A stretch of DNA of 64,000 nt from JAICJC01 sp963757605 (lineage in GTDB: Bacteria > Actinomycetota > Thermoleophilia > Gaiellales > JAICJC01): NCBI GenBank assembly GCA_963757605.1, contig CAVWSF010000001.1, positions 806,001-870,000 on the forward strand. The letters are read 5' to 3'. Position 1 is the first letter of the stretch. Each line of letters starts with the position of its first letter. This document shows positions 33,848 to 42,942 of the stretch, piece after piece. The notes below the pieces were generated by a model. It had not been told where the DNA came from, did no database searches, and saw only the letters and a list, made by a program, of their open reading frames with translations. The position numbers and the translations under genes were made by a program.

Positions 33848-35890
33848 CTAAGTCGCCGGATCGGGCTGTGGAGCCTCTGCTTCGGCCTGGAGCCGGGCCA
33901 GCTCGCCGGGCTCGATGTGGCAGCGATAGCGCTCCCCATCGGGGGTCGACTGCCAGGGCGGCTCGACGTTCACGCACACGTCGCCGAGGAACCGCGGGCA
34001 GCGGGTGTGGAAGCGGCAGCCGGAGGGCGGATCGCTCGGGCTCGGGAGCGTCCCGTGCAGCTTCATCCGCGTCTTGGCGTCGGGGTCGAGCGTCGGGATG
34101 GCCGACAGCAGGGCCTCCGTGTACGGATGGTGGGGCGCCTGGAACACGGCGTCCGCCGGCCCGACGTCCACGAGCTGGCCCAGGTACATCACCGCGATCC
34201 GGTCGGCCACGTAGCGGACGACCGCCAGGTCGTGCGAGATGAAGACGTACGAGACGCCCTCGCGCCGCTGGAGGTCGACGAGCAGGTTCAGGATGGCGGC
34301 CTGGACGGAGACGTCGAGCGCCGAGGTGGGCTCGTCGCACAGGATGAGCGACGGGGTCCCGGCGAACGACCGGGCGATCGCGACGCGCTGCTTCAAGCCG
34401 CCCGAGAGCGCCGCCGGGCGGACGTCGAGGTGGCGCGGCTCCAGCCGCACCGACCGGGCCAGGTCGTTCATCTGCTCGTCCTGCCGGTCCTTGCCGCGGA
34501 CACCGGCCAGGAGCTCGAGCGACCGGCGCAGGATCGCCCGCACGGAGTGGCTCGGGTTGAGCGCGTTGTCGGGGTTCTGGAACACCATCTGGAGCCGCCG
34601 CCGCGCCTCGCGCCCGCGCCGGCCCGACGTCACGTCCGCCGAGTCGAACTCGATCGCGCCTGCGCTGGGGTCGAGCAGCCCGACGATGCACTTGGCGAGC
34701 GACGTCTTGCCGCTGCCCGACTCGCCCACCAGCCCCAGCACCTCGCCACGCCCGACCTCGAGGTCGACGCCGGCGACGGCCGTCACCTGGTTCCCGCTCG
34801 AGCCGTACGCCTTCACGAGCTCGTCCAGCTTGAGGAGGACGCCGTCGGCGATCGCCGCGGGCGCCTCGTCGTCGGGCGGACGGGCGAGCGCCGGGATCCC
34901 CGGCACCTCCTCGTGGAAGAAGCAGCGGCTGCCGTGCCCGGGCCCGACCGGCTCGATCGGCGGCGGCTCGGCCCGGCAGCGGTCGCGCGCGATCGGGCAG
35001 CGGTCGGCATAGACGCACCCGGCGATCTCGACGCCGATCGGCGGCAGCGACCCGGGGATCGGGTCGAGCCGGTCGACGTCCTTGCGCATGCCCATACGCG
35101 GCATGCAGCGAAGAAGCGCCAGCGTGTACGGGTGGCGCGGTGCGCGGAAGAGCTCCTTCGCCGGCCCCTCCTCGATCAGGCGGCCGGCGTAGAGCACGCC
35201 GACCCGCTCGCACATGCGCGCGACGATGCCGAGGTTGTGGCTCACGAACAGGATCGAGGCGTCGAACTGCGCGCGCAGCTGCTCGACCAGGTCGAGCACC
35301 TCGGCCTCGACGGTGGCGTCGAGGCCCGTAGTCGGCTCGTCGAGCACGAGCAGGTCGGGGTCGGTGGCGAGCGCCATGGCGAACATGATCCGCTGCTGCT
35401 GGCCGCCGGAGAGCTCGTGCGGGTAGCGGCGGGCGACCCGGTCGGGGGCCGAGATCTGGACGGTCGAGAGCATCTCCACGGCCGCCCCGAGCGCCTCGGA
35501 GCGGCTCATGCCCTTATGGAAGCGGTAGACCTCGGCGATCTGCTCGCCGACCCTGATCGACGGGTTGAGCGCCGACGCGGGGTCCTGGTAGACCATCGCC
35601 ATCCGGTCGCCGCGCCAGGTCCGCAGCGTCGACGGGCTCGCGGCCAGCACGTCCTCGTCGCCGAAGAGGATGCGGCCGGACTCGACGACCGCGTTCTCGG
35701 GCAGGTAGCGCATGAGCGACATCGCCACCGTGGTCTTGCCGCAGCCGGACTCCCCCACGAGGCCGTAGGCCTCGCCGGAGCCGATCGAGAACGACACGTC
35801 GTCGAGCACCCGCAGGAGCCGGCCGCGCCGCCGGTAGGCGACCGTCAGCCCCTCGATCCCCACCGCCTGCCGGCGCTCGGTGGTGCTCAT
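33848..35890 (-). CDS. Fused dipeptide/oligopeptide ABC transporter ATPase (DppD–DppF)
   Basis: 680 residues holding two complete ABC ATPase domains. Copy 1: Walker A 'GLVGESGCGKTTVAMSL', signature 'HELSGGQQQRIMFAMAL', Walker B 'LLVLDEPTTGLD', and the oligopeptide-type cysteine tail 'CVYADRCPIARDRC'. Copy 2: 'GLVGESGSGKTSLAKCI', 'AALSGGLKQRVAIAR', 'LILCDEPTSALD' and 'CRFHTRCPRFLGDVC'. Separate DppD and DppF genes are commoner; fusions occur. ATG 35890 overlaps the upstream permease stop by ATGA. It powers import of the ligand bound by the 37.8-kb lipoprotein. Confidence 0.92.
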   Translation of the reverse strand: MSTTERRQAVGIEGLTVAYRRRGRLLRVLDDVSFSIGSGEAYGLVGESGCGKTTVAMSLMRYLPENAVVESGRILFGDEDVLAASPSTLRTWRGDRMAMVYQDPASALNPSIRVGEQIAEVYRFHKGMSRSEALGAAVEMLSTVQISAPDRVARRYPHELSGGQQQRIMFAMALATDPDLLVLDEPTTGLDATVEAEVLDLVEQLRAQFDASILFVSHNLGIVARMCERVGVLYAGRLIEEGPAKELFRAPRHPYTLALLRCMPRMGMRKDVDRLDPIPGSLPPIGVEIAGCVYADRCPIARDRCRAEPPPIEPVGPGHGSRCFFHEEVPGIPALARPPDDEAPAAIADGVLLKLDELVKAYGSSGNQVTAVAGVDLEVGRGEVLGLVGESGSGKTSLAKCIVGLLDPSAGAIEFDSADVTSGRRGREARRRLQMVFQNPDNALNPSHSVRAILRRSLELLAGVRGKDRQDEQMNDLARSVRLEPRHLDVRPAALSGGLKQRVAIARSFAGTPSLILCDEPTSALDVSVQAAILNLLVDLQRREGVSYVFISHDLAVVRYVADRIAVMYLGQLVDVGPADAVFQAPHHPYTEALLSAIPTLDPDAKTRMKLHGTLPSPSDPPSGCRFHTRCPRFLGDVCVNVEPPWQSTPDGERYRCHIEPGELARLQAEAEAPQPDPAT

Positions 35891-36789
35891 TCCTCGATCG
35901 CCCTTCGCAGGCCGTCGGCCACGAGGTTCACGCCGACGACGAGCGTCGCCAGGGCCGTCGCCGGGAAGAGCACCATCCACCACGCCACCTGCAGGTAGGC
36001 GCGGCCGTTGGCGATCGCAAGGCCCCAGTCGGGCGACGGGTCCTGGATCCCGAGCCCCAGGAACGCCAGCGTCGTCGCGGCGAAGATCGCATACCCGAGC
36101 CGGATCGTCCCCTCGACCATGATCGGGCCGGTGATGTTGGGCAGGATCTCGACGACCATGATCCTCGGCCCGCGCTCGCCGCGCAGGCGCGCCGCGGCCA
36201 CGTACTCGCGCTCGCGCTCGATCAGCACCGCGGAGCGCACCGTGCGTGCGATGAGCGGCGTGAAGATGATCCCGATCACGAGGATCACGTTGCGCGTCTC
36301 GCGCCCCAGCGACGCCAGCACGAGCACCGCCATGATGATGAGCGGGAACGCCAGGAGCGCGTCGACGATCCGGCTGAAGACGTCGTCGATCCAACCGCGG
36401 TAGTAGCCGGTCACGAGCCCGATCGCGATGCCGCCGAAGAGCCCGAGCAGCGTCGCGAGCGGCGCGATCGTCAGCACCGGCGCCGCGCCGGCGATGACCC
36501 GCGCGAAGACGTCGCGGCCGAGGTTGTCGGTGCCGAACCAGTGGTCCCCGCTGGGGGCGGCGAGGGTGGCCGCCGGATCGACGGCCTGCGGGTCGGAGAC
36601 GACCCAGCGCCAGGTGAGCGCCGAGACGAGCCAGAAGACCACGATCCCCAGGCCGACCAGGAACGTCTTGGAGTGGAGCACCGCCGAGACCAGCTCGGCG
36701 CGCCGCTGCCGGCGCAGGCGGCGGACGTCGACCTGGGCGGCGGCGCCGTCCGGAAGGCCGGCGACGCCCTGCTCGTCGAGGGTGCTCAC
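35887..36789 (-). CDS. ABC transporter permease (DppC/OppC-like)
   Basis: 300 residues. An N-terminal basic segment precedes the first membrane helix ('FLVGLGIVVFWLVSALTW'), then the conserved 'HWFGTDNLGRDVFARVIAGA' of DppC/OppC, further helices, and the EAA-like coupling loop 'YVAAARLRGERGPRIMVVEI'. GTG 36789 overlaps the DppB-like stop (GTGA) and its own stop overlaps the ATPase start by 4 nt, so all three are tightly coupled. Confidence 0.92.
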   Translation of the reverse strand: MSTLDEQGVAGLPDGAAAQVDVRRLRRQRRAELVSAVLHSKTFLVGLGIVVFWLVSALTWRWVVSDPQAVDPAATLAAPSGDHWFGTDNLGRDVFARVIAGAAPVLTIAPLATLLGLFGGIAIGLVTGYYRGWIDDVFSRIVDALLAFPLIIMAVLVLASLGRETRNVILVIGIIFTPLIARTVRSAVLIEREREYVAAARLRGERGPRIMVVEILPNITGPIMVEGTIRLGYAIFAATTLAFLGLGIQDPSPDWGLAIANGRAYLQVAWWMVLFPATALATLVVGVNLVADGLRRAIEE

Positions 36790-37730
36790 GCGGCCAGCCT
36801 CACCCGCGGGTTGAGCAGGGCGGTCACGACGTCGGCGACGAGGTTGGACGCCGTGTAGATGAGCGCGATCATCAGCACCGACGCCTCGAGCGTCGGCAGG
36901 TCGTGACCCGTGGCGGCGTTCAGGATCAGCTCCCCGATGCCCGGGTAGCTGAAGAGCGTCTCGACCACGACGAGGCCGCCGACCAGGTAGCCCACCTGCA
37001 CGCTCACCACCGTGATGGTCGGAAGCAGCGAGTTGCGAAGGACGTGGCGCACGATGACGTGGCGCTGCGGAAGGCCCTTCAGCACCGCCGTCCGCGTGTA
37101 GTTCGAGCGCAGCGCCTCGATCGTGCCGGCCCGGGCCATGCGCGAGATGTAGCCGAAGAGCACGAACATGAGCGGGATCGAGGGCAAGAGGCACTGGCGG
37201 ACGATGTCGACCGGGTCGGCGCTCGGGACCTGGGAGGTGGTCGGGAACCAGCCCAGCTGCACGGCGAAGATGACGATCACGACCACGCCGACCACGAACT
37301 CGGGCAGCGCCACGAACGAGAGGCCCGAGATCGAGATGATGCGGTCGAGCGCCTTGCCGTAGTTGAGCGCCGCGAACACGCCGAGCGCCACCGAGAACGG
37401 CACGATCAGGACGAGCGCGAAGGCCCCCAGGATGAGCGAGTTCTTGAGCCGGTCGAGCACGAGCGGCCGCACCGGGACCCGCTGGATGGGCGACTCGCCC
37501 CAGTCACCGCGGACGAAGTCCCCCGCCCACGTGACGTAGCGCTTGGCCATCGGCTCATCGGCGCCGAGCTGGTGGTTCAGCTGGTCGACCTGCTGCTGGC
37601 TCGCGTACGGCCCGAGGATCGTGCGGCCGACGTCGCCGGGCAGCACCTGGGCGGCCGCGAACACGGCGAACGACACGAGGACGAGCGTGATGGCCGTGAG
37701 GCCGAGCCGTCTCAGCACATAGCGGCCCAT
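36786..37730 (-). CDS. ABC transporter permease (DppB/OppB-like)
   Basis: 314 residues, typical of DppB: N-terminal 'MGRYVLRRLGLTAITLVLVS', an extracytoplasmic loop with 'PMAKRYVTWAGDFVRGDWGE' and five or six helices, and the coupling loop 'YTRTAVLKGLPQRHVIVRHV'. ATG 37730 is preceded six bases away by TAGGAT, so the permease genes can be transcribed from their own promoter in addition to read-through from the lipoprotein gene 68 bp upstream. Confidence 0.92.
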   Translation of the reverse strand: MGRYVLRRLGLTAITLVLVSFAVFAAAQVLPGDVGRTILGPYASQQQVDQLNHQLGADEPMAKRYVTWAGDFVRGDWGESPIQRVPVRPLVLDRLKNSLILGAFALVLIVPFSVALGVFAALNYGKALDRIISISGLSFVALPEFVVGVVVIVIFAVQLGWFPTTSQVPSADPVDIVRQCLLPSIPLMFVLFGYISRMARAGTIEALRSNYTRTAVLKGLPQRHVIVRHVLRNSLLPTITVVSVQVGYLVGGLVVVETLFSYPGIGELILNAATGHDLPTLEASVLMIALIYTASNLVADVVTALLNPRVRLAA

Positions 37731-37798
37731 CGACCAATCCTACCGACGCAGAGGGCCGGGCCGGCGCCCCGGTATCGAAGCGCCGGCCCCGTTCATGG

Positions 37799-39469
37799 TC
37801 AGGCTTTCCACATCGCTCGCGCGTCGAGGTGGAACGTCGGCCCCGGCGCGATGCCGTGGACGTTCGTCCGCGTCGCCCGCAGCTCGTGGATCCAGTAGGC
37901 GATCACGTCGGGCACCTCGTCCTGCTGGATCGTCGCGGCCTGGACCGCCAGGTCCTTGCGCTTCTGCTCGTCGACCTCGCCCTCGAACTGCTGGACGAGG
38001 CTGTCGAACTGCTCGTTGCACCAGTGCGCGGAGTTCCACGCGCCGGCGTTCGACAGGTCGGGCTTCGGGACCGAGCGGCACAGGTACGCCGGGTCGATGG
38101 TCTGGCCGGCCGTCCCGCGTGCGCCCCAGTCGGTGATGCCGAACGGCACCTGGAGCCACGGCTGGTTCGCGCCCGTGCCGTAGAACTTGGTCTGCGGCTG
38201 GATGTCGAGCTGGACGTTGATCCCGGCCGGCGCGAGCATCTGCTTGATGAACTGCGCGTACTGCGGGATCTCCAGGAACTGCTCCGTGGTCAGGGTGACG
38301 TTCAGCGAGCTCGAGCCGGCGGTCGACAGGAGCTGCTTGGCCTTGTCGATGTCCTGCGTGCGCTGCGGCACGTCCGACGTCGTGGGCGAGCCCGGGTAGA
38401 TCGGGGCGAACGCGTGGTCGTTACCGAGGTCGGCGCGCCCGTCGAAGAGGCCCTGGACGAGGCCGGGCCGGTCGAGCGCGTAGGCGACGGCCTGCCGGGC
38501 CTCCTTCTTGTCGAACGGTGCCTGGTCGGCCCGCATCTGGAGCGTGCGGTACTCGCTCGAGGGCGTCTCGGTGACGTGGATGTTGGAGTCGCTGAAGAGC
38601 GCCTGCGACCCCTGGAACGGCACCTGCGGGAAGACGTCGATCGACCCGCCCTGGATGGCGAGGACGATCGGCGGCGTGTCCGCGAAGTACTTGATCTGCG
38701 CGGCGTCCAGGTACGGCAGGCCCTGGCCCCAGTAGTTCGGGTTCTTCGTGTACGTCACGCCCTGGTCGACCGAGAAGGTCTTCAGGATGAACGGGCCCGT
38801 CCCGACGTTGCCCTTGGTGAACGAGCCGATCTCGTAGTTCTTCGGCAGGACGACCGAGTTGTAGTTGAACGACGAGACGAGGTACGGGAAGTCGCCGTAG
38901 GGGCGGTCGAGGTGGAAGGTCACGCTCTGCTCGTCGACCTTCTCCACGTTGCCCTTCGAGAGCACGCCCGCAAACGCGGACAGCGCCGCCGAGCCGACCT
39001 TCGGGTCGGTGATGCGGTCGAACGAGGCGACGACGTCGTCCACCGTGAACGGCGTGCCGTCGTGCCACTGGACGTTCTGGCGGATCGTGAACGTCCAGGT
39101 GTCCGGCGTCGAGCCGGCCTCCCACTTCGTCGCCAGGCGCGGCTGGAGCACGTACTTCTCGTCGGGGAAGACGAGGTAGTCGCAGGCCAGCTGCGTCGTC
39201 ATGATCGAGCCGGTGTTGAACATCGTCACCGGGTCGACGTCCTGCGCGGGGCTCGTGATGCCGAAGACCCCGGTGCCGCCGCGCTTGACGGCGCCCGCGC
39301 TGCTGCTCCCGCCGCCGCTCGAGCTCGCGCCGCCTCCGCCGCATGCCGCCAGGATGGCCGCCAGGGCGGGCACGGAGGCACCGATCACGCTCGCACGGAC
39401 GAGAAGCTGCTGGCGGGTCATCCGGCCGGCCTTCGCCTCCTCGTAGAGGTGGTACTCGAGATCGTTCAC
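37799..39469 (-). CDS. ABC transporter substrate-binding lipoprotein (SBP_bac_5, peptide/nickel type)
   Basis: 556 residues. The N-terminus has basic residues then a hydrophobic stretch ending in the lipobox 'LAAC' followed by a Gly/Ser linker, so it is an anchored lipoprotein; 'MTRQQLLVRASVIGAS' resembles lipoproteins of deep-branching actinobacteria. The body is an SBP_bac_5 domain ('WTFTIRQNVQWHDGTPFTVD', 'VTYTKNPNYWGQGLPYLDAA', 'FDKKEARQAVAYALDRPGLV'). GTG 39469 has GAGG five bases upstream, one of the few clear Shine-Dalgarno sites here; high expression is expected. Ligand may be a peptide or another cationic/ureide compound. Confidence 0.92.
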   Translation of the reverse strand: MNDLEYHLYEEAKAGRMTRQQLLVRASVIGASVPALAAILAACGGGGASSSGGGSSSAGAVKRGGTGVFGITSPAQDVDPVTMFNTGSIMTTQLACDYLVFPDEKYVLQPRLATKWEAGSTPDTWTFTIRQNVQWHDGTPFTVDDVVASFDRITDPKVGSAALSAFAGVLSKGNVEKVDEQSVTFHLDRPYGDFPYLVSSFNYNSVVLPKNYEIGSFTKGNVGTGPFILKTFSVDQGVTYTKNPNYWGQGLPYLDAAQIKYFADTPPIVLAIQGGSIDVFPQVPFQGSQALFSDSNIHVTETPSSEYRTLQMRADQAPFDKKEARQAVAYALDRPGLVQGLFDGRADLGNDHAFAPIYPGSPTTSDVPQRTQDIDKAKQLLSTAGSSSLNVTLTTEQFLEIPQYAQFIKQMLAPAGINVQLDIQPQTKFYGTGANQPWLQVPFGITDWGARGTAGQTIDPAYLCRSVPKPDLSNAGAWNSAHWCNEQFDSLVQQFEGEVDEQKRKDLAVQAATIQQDEVPDVIAYWIHELRATRTNVHGIAPGPTFHLDARAMWKA

Positions 39470-39682
39470 GCAATCCTCGCTTCCTGGTCGCTGCACCTTC
39501 TGAGAGTTGGACGGTCGTTCATGGAACAGGTTGGCAGCGGCCTCGTCCATCGGACGGCCGCGTCAGGAGCATGCCGGAGAGCGACCTTGCCACATCCCGT
39601 CGAGTCTCCGTCCGTTCGTCGCCACTGCGCCGAACCTCACCCGTAATGGTTGCGACGAACCACCGTGCGACCGTAGCACATT

Positions 39683-41032
39683 TCACCGGTCCGCAATGTT
39701 CCGGGAAGGCGGTTCAGCGGTGGAGATCGCGGCCAGGAGACCGAGCACGACGTCCTCGCGCCACGGCCGGGCGGCGACCTGCACGCCGACCGGGAGGCCG
39801 TCGGCGGTGGCGGTCGCGGGGACGACGCCGGCGGGGTAGCCGAGCAGGTTCCAGAGCGAGGCGTAGCTCTGGCCGCGGACGTGCCGGTCGCTCGTCCCGT
39901 GCGGGACGGCCGGGACGGGGTGGGCCGGGCCGAGGACGGCGTCGAGGCGCTGGCGGTCGAGGGCGGCGGCGAAGGTGCGGCGGTAGGCGGCGATGTCGGC
40001 GTCGAGGCTCGCGGCGGCTGCGGGGCCGAGCGCGCGGCCGCGGGCGGCGGCGATCGCGGCGCTGACCCGGGGGTGGGCGGGCGTCCCGGCCAGCGCGCGC
40101 TCGAGCGCCTCGCCGCCGTCCGAGACGAAGACCGCGTCGAAGAGGTCGAGGGCGTGCCCGGCGGCGGGCGGCGTGAAGGGGACGAGGTCGGCGCCCGCTT
40201 GGGCGGCGGCATGCGCGCCGATCTCGACCGCGCGGCGCACCGCCGGGTGGGGGTCGGCGACGCCGTTCGTCTCGATCACGCCAACACGCAGGCCGCTTGG
40301 CGAGGCGGCGTGGGCGGGGCCGCCGAGGACGGCGAGCACGAGGCCCAGGTCGGCCGGGTCACGGGCGAAGATGCCGGGCTGGTTCGCGATCCAGGGGAAG
40401 CCGGCGAAGAGGCGCTCGTCGAGGGTGCCGGCCAGGGACACGCGGCCCGCGGTTGGCTTGAGCGCGGCGATGCCGCAGCAGTGCGCCGGCTGGCGGACGC
40501 TCCCGCCCAGGTCGGTGCCGACCGCGACCGGCACCACCCCGGCTGCGACGAGCGCGGCGTCGCCCCCGCTCGACCCGCCCGGAGAACGGTCGAGCGCGTG
40601 CGGGTTGGACGTGCGGCCGTAGACGGGATTGTCGGTCTCGGCGAACCACAGGAGCTGGGCCACGTTGCCCTTGGCGATCACGACCGCGCCCGCCGCATGG
40701 AGCGCATCGACGACGGCGGCGTTGCTCGTCACGCGCGTGCGCGCGAGCGCCTCCACTCCCCCGCTCGACGGCGTCCCGGCCAGGTCGAACGACTCCTTCA
40801 CGGTGACGGGCACGCCGACGAGCGGGAGCCGCGGCGGGCCGGCTTGGTCCAGGCGAAGGGCGGCGGCGACGGCCTCCTCGTAGCGGGGGACGGCGACGGC
40901 GTTCAGCCGGGCCTGGTTCGCCTCAGCGCGGCCGATCGCCGCCGCCACGGCCTCCTCAGCACGCACCTCGCCTCCACGCACGCGCTGGGCGAGCTCGGCG
41001 GCGCTGGTTGGCGGATCCGCAGTTGGGGGCAT
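39683..41032 (-). CDS. Amidase (amidase-signature family)
   Basis: 449 residues. The Ser-Ser-Lys triad is visible as Lys in 'GVPVTVKESFDLAG', the Gly/Ser stretch 'RSPGGSSGGDAALVAAG', and the nucleophile region 'VGTDLGGSVRQPAHCCGIAA'. C-terminal 'WNLLGYPAGVVPATATADGL' and 'PVGVQVAARPWRED' are typical. It hydrolyses a C–N amide bond in the cytosol. It lies upstream of the ABC importer on the same strand with a 213-bp gap, and may deliver ammonia from imported amides. I see no clear gene in the gap. Confidence 0.9.
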   Translation of the reverse strand: MPPTADPPTSAAELAQRVRGGEVRAEEAVAAAIGRAEANQARLNAVAVPRYEEAVAAALRLDQAGPPRLPLVGVPVTVKESFDLAGTPSSGGVEALARTRVTSNAAVVDALHAAGAVVIAKGNVAQLLWFAETDNPVYGRTSNPHALDRSPGGSSGGDAALVAAGVVPVAVGTDLGGSVRQPAHCCGIAALKPTAGRVSLAGTLDERLFAGFPWIANQPGIFARDPADLGLVLAVLGGPAHAASPSGLRVGVIETNGVADPHPAVRRAVEIGAHAAAQAGADLVPFTPPAAGHALDLFDAVFVSDGGEALERALAGTPAHPRVSAAIAAARGRALGPAAAASLDADIAAYRRTFAAALDRQRLDAVLGPAHPVPAVPHGTSDRHVRGQSYASLWNLLGYPAGVVPATATADGLPVGVQVAARPWREDVVLGLLAAISTAEPPSRNIADR

Positions 41033-41266
41033 GCCGGCCGCGATGGTCGCACAGGCTGGGTAGGGGATCGAGGCGTGTCACTCGCCCTTCGCGCCCGGCC
41101 GGCGCTCATCCTGAGAGCTGGCCGGGCGGCGACGGCAAGGCCGACAACGCTGCTGGTTCGCGGGGGTATGGCCACTAGGCCGGCTACTGGAAGTCATTCG
41201 ACTTTCTCCACACACTCGACACACCCCGTCACCCACCTGCAACACCTCGCCCGCCACACTCACCCC

Positions 41267-41764
41267 ATGCCGTCCGAGCGCTACCTGCCCACCCTCTACA
41301 AGGCTAGCCGCGTCCCCACCAAGCAGGCCGTGTGCGCCATCTGCGTCGAACGCACCCGCGGAAGGACCAGGCTCGTCGAGCTCGGATACGGCGTGTCCAT
41401 CCACCTCTGCCAGGGCCACGCCTCCCACCAGTTCCAAACCCAACGCAGCGGCAGAGACTTCGTCCTCACACTGCAACGGCTATGGCACGCACACGGCTGC
41501 CTCACCGTCGCCAGATCGAACGCCCTGCGCCGCCACCTCCAAGCCTGCAGCGGCAAGGAAGCCCGCCCCCGACCCGGCTCCTACGCCTGGCCCGAACTGC
41601 GCCAGACCGCCGAACACGCCTTCGCCGCCGGCCACCCCGCCCACACCGTCATCGCAGCGCTGCGCCGCATCCACCAACACGGCGCCGCACACCCACCCAG
41701 CCCACGAACCATGCGCCGCTGGCACACCGAACGCCGCTGGATCGCGCGCCCGCCTCCGGGATAG
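41267..41764 (+). CDS. Hypothetical protein with CxxC…CxxH putative zinc site, atypical codon use
   Basis: 165 residues, no family recognised. Near residue 23 'AVCAICVERTRGRTRLVEL' gives CxxC, and 'VSIHLCQGHASHQF' about 25 residues later gives CxxH, together a plausible zinc finger. The C-terminal half is basic and His-rich ('TVIAALRRIHQHGAAH', 'PRTMRRWHTERRWIAR'), suggesting nucleic-acid binding. Codon use differs from neighbours: CCA, CAA, GAA, ACA and GCA are frequent, and the coding strand is C-rich and G-poor. That suggests horizontal transfer. The start ATG 41267 precedes the conserved-looking 'PSERYLPTLY'. Confidence 0.6.
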   Translation: MPSERYLPTLYKASRVPTKQAVCAICVERTRGRTRLVELGYGVSIHLCQGHASHQFQTQRSGRDFVLTLQRLWHAHGCLTVARSNALRRHLQACSGKEARPRPGSYAWPELRQTAEHAFAAGHPAHTVIAALRRIHQHGAAHPPSPRTMRRWHTERRWIARPPPG

Positions 41765-41767
41765 CGC

Positions 41768-42883
41768 CTACGCGTCGTAGGCGAGCCTGAGGCCCGCGAA
41801 GATCTGGCGCCGGATCGGGAGGTCCCAGTTTCGGAACGTGTGCCGCCCGACCTTGCCGTGGGTGGCCCACGAGCCACCCCGCAGCACCCGGTAGTCGCCC
41901 GTTCCGAAGAAGACGGCCGAGTACCCGTCGTAGGGGAACGCCCGGAAGCCGGGGTACGGCTCGAAGCTCGACGACGTCCACTCCCACACCTGGCCGACAT
42001 AGGAGAGCCGCGCCACCGCCCGCTCCCACTCCGGCTCGGTCGGGAGCCGCCCGCCGGCCCACCGCGCGTAGGCCTCGGCCTCGTGGAACGAGATGTGCTG
42101 CACCGGCTCGTCGGGCGGCAGTGGCTCGACCCGGCCGAACCGCACCCGCGACCAGCCGCCCACCCCACGCCGCCAGTACATCGGCGGCTCTGCACCGACC
42201 GCGACGAACCGGGCGTACTCCGCGTTCGTCACCGGGTGGGTGTCGATCGCGAACGCGTCGGTCCGCTCGACATGGGCCGGCTGCTCGTTGTCGTAGGCCC
42301 ACCCGAAGTCGTCGCACCCCATCACGAGCTCGCCGGCGTCGAACCGCGCCACCGACGGGCCATCCTCGATCACCGCCGGCCGCCACAGCTCGGCGAACGG
42401 GTGGACGAGATCCTCACGGATCTGGAGCGCCTGGAGCATCGTCTCGTTGTGCTGGTGCTCGTGCTGGATCACCATGTGGTAGCCGTAGCCGCCACGCCGC
42501 AGCGGCTCCTCATCGGGGAAGCGCTCGCCCGGCAGGCGACGCAGCACGCGCCCGCGCACGTGCGCGACGTAGTCGTAGGCGTCCGTCGGCGCCAGGAGCC
42601 CGAGCTCTGCGCGCTCCGACCGCTCGTGCTCGCACGCCGTGTAGATGTCGTCGAAGCGCTGCTCGGTCGGCCGCTCGCCGTGGAGCGTCCGCAGGAGCCA
42701 CAGCTCCTCCTGGTGGCCGATATGCGCCAGATCCCAGACGAGCGGCGAGAGGATCGACGACGGCTGGGCGTTCAGATCGGCGTCGGAGAGCGGCGCGAGC
42801 GCGCGCAGCGTCCGCCAGCGCGCCTCCTCGAGCGCCGAGGCGATCCGCGTCGAGAGCTCGCTGGTGTGAATGCCGGCCGGCAT
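41768..42883 (-). CDS. egtB: EgtB-type sulfoxide synthase (DinB + FGE-sulfatase domains)
   Basis: 371 residues. The N-terminal DinB_2 domain has 'VWDLAHIGHQEELWLLR' and the HxxxH iron motif in 'MVIQHEHQHNETMLQAL'; the C-terminal formylglycine-generating-enzyme-like domain has 'DTHPVTNAEYARFVAVG', 'LPTEPEWERAVARL' and 'VLRGGSWATHGKVGRHTFRN'. This is the architecture of EgtB, which joins hercynine and a cysteine thiol in ergothioneine synthesis using Fe(II) and O2. ATG 42883 has GATACT seven bases upstream. EgtD is not in the window, so the pathway cannot be confirmed. Divergent from the MetE-like gene. Confidence 0.85.
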   Translation of the reverse strand: MPAGIHTSELSTRIASALEEARWRTLRALAPLSDADLNAQPSSILSPLVWDLAHIGHQEELWLLRTLHGERPTEQRFDDIYTACEHERSERAELGLLAPTDAYDYVAHVRGRVLRRLPGERFPDEEPLRRGGYGYHMVIQHEHQHNETMLQALQIREDLVHPFAELWRPAVIEDGPSVARFDAGELVMGCDDFGWAYDNEQPAHVERTDAFAIDTHPVTNAEYARFVAVGAEPPMYWRRGVGGWSRVRFGRVEPLPPDEPVQHISFHEAEAYARWAGGRLPTEPEWERAVARLSYVGQVWEWTSSSFEPYPGFRAFPYDGYSAVFFGTGDYRVLRGGSWATHGKVGRHTFRNWDLPIRRQIFAGLRLAYDA

Positions 42884-42942
42884 CCGCGGCAGTATCACAG
42901 AGCAGGCAGTTCCCCTCTGCGGGCGTGGCTACACTCGCCGCC

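Noticed and set aside
41211..41226. Shared CACAYTCGACACACCC upstream of the orphan gene and near 60550 (minus strand)
   Set aside because: Only about 16 bp in two unrelated contexts; could be chance in C-rich DNA, so not called a repeat family.
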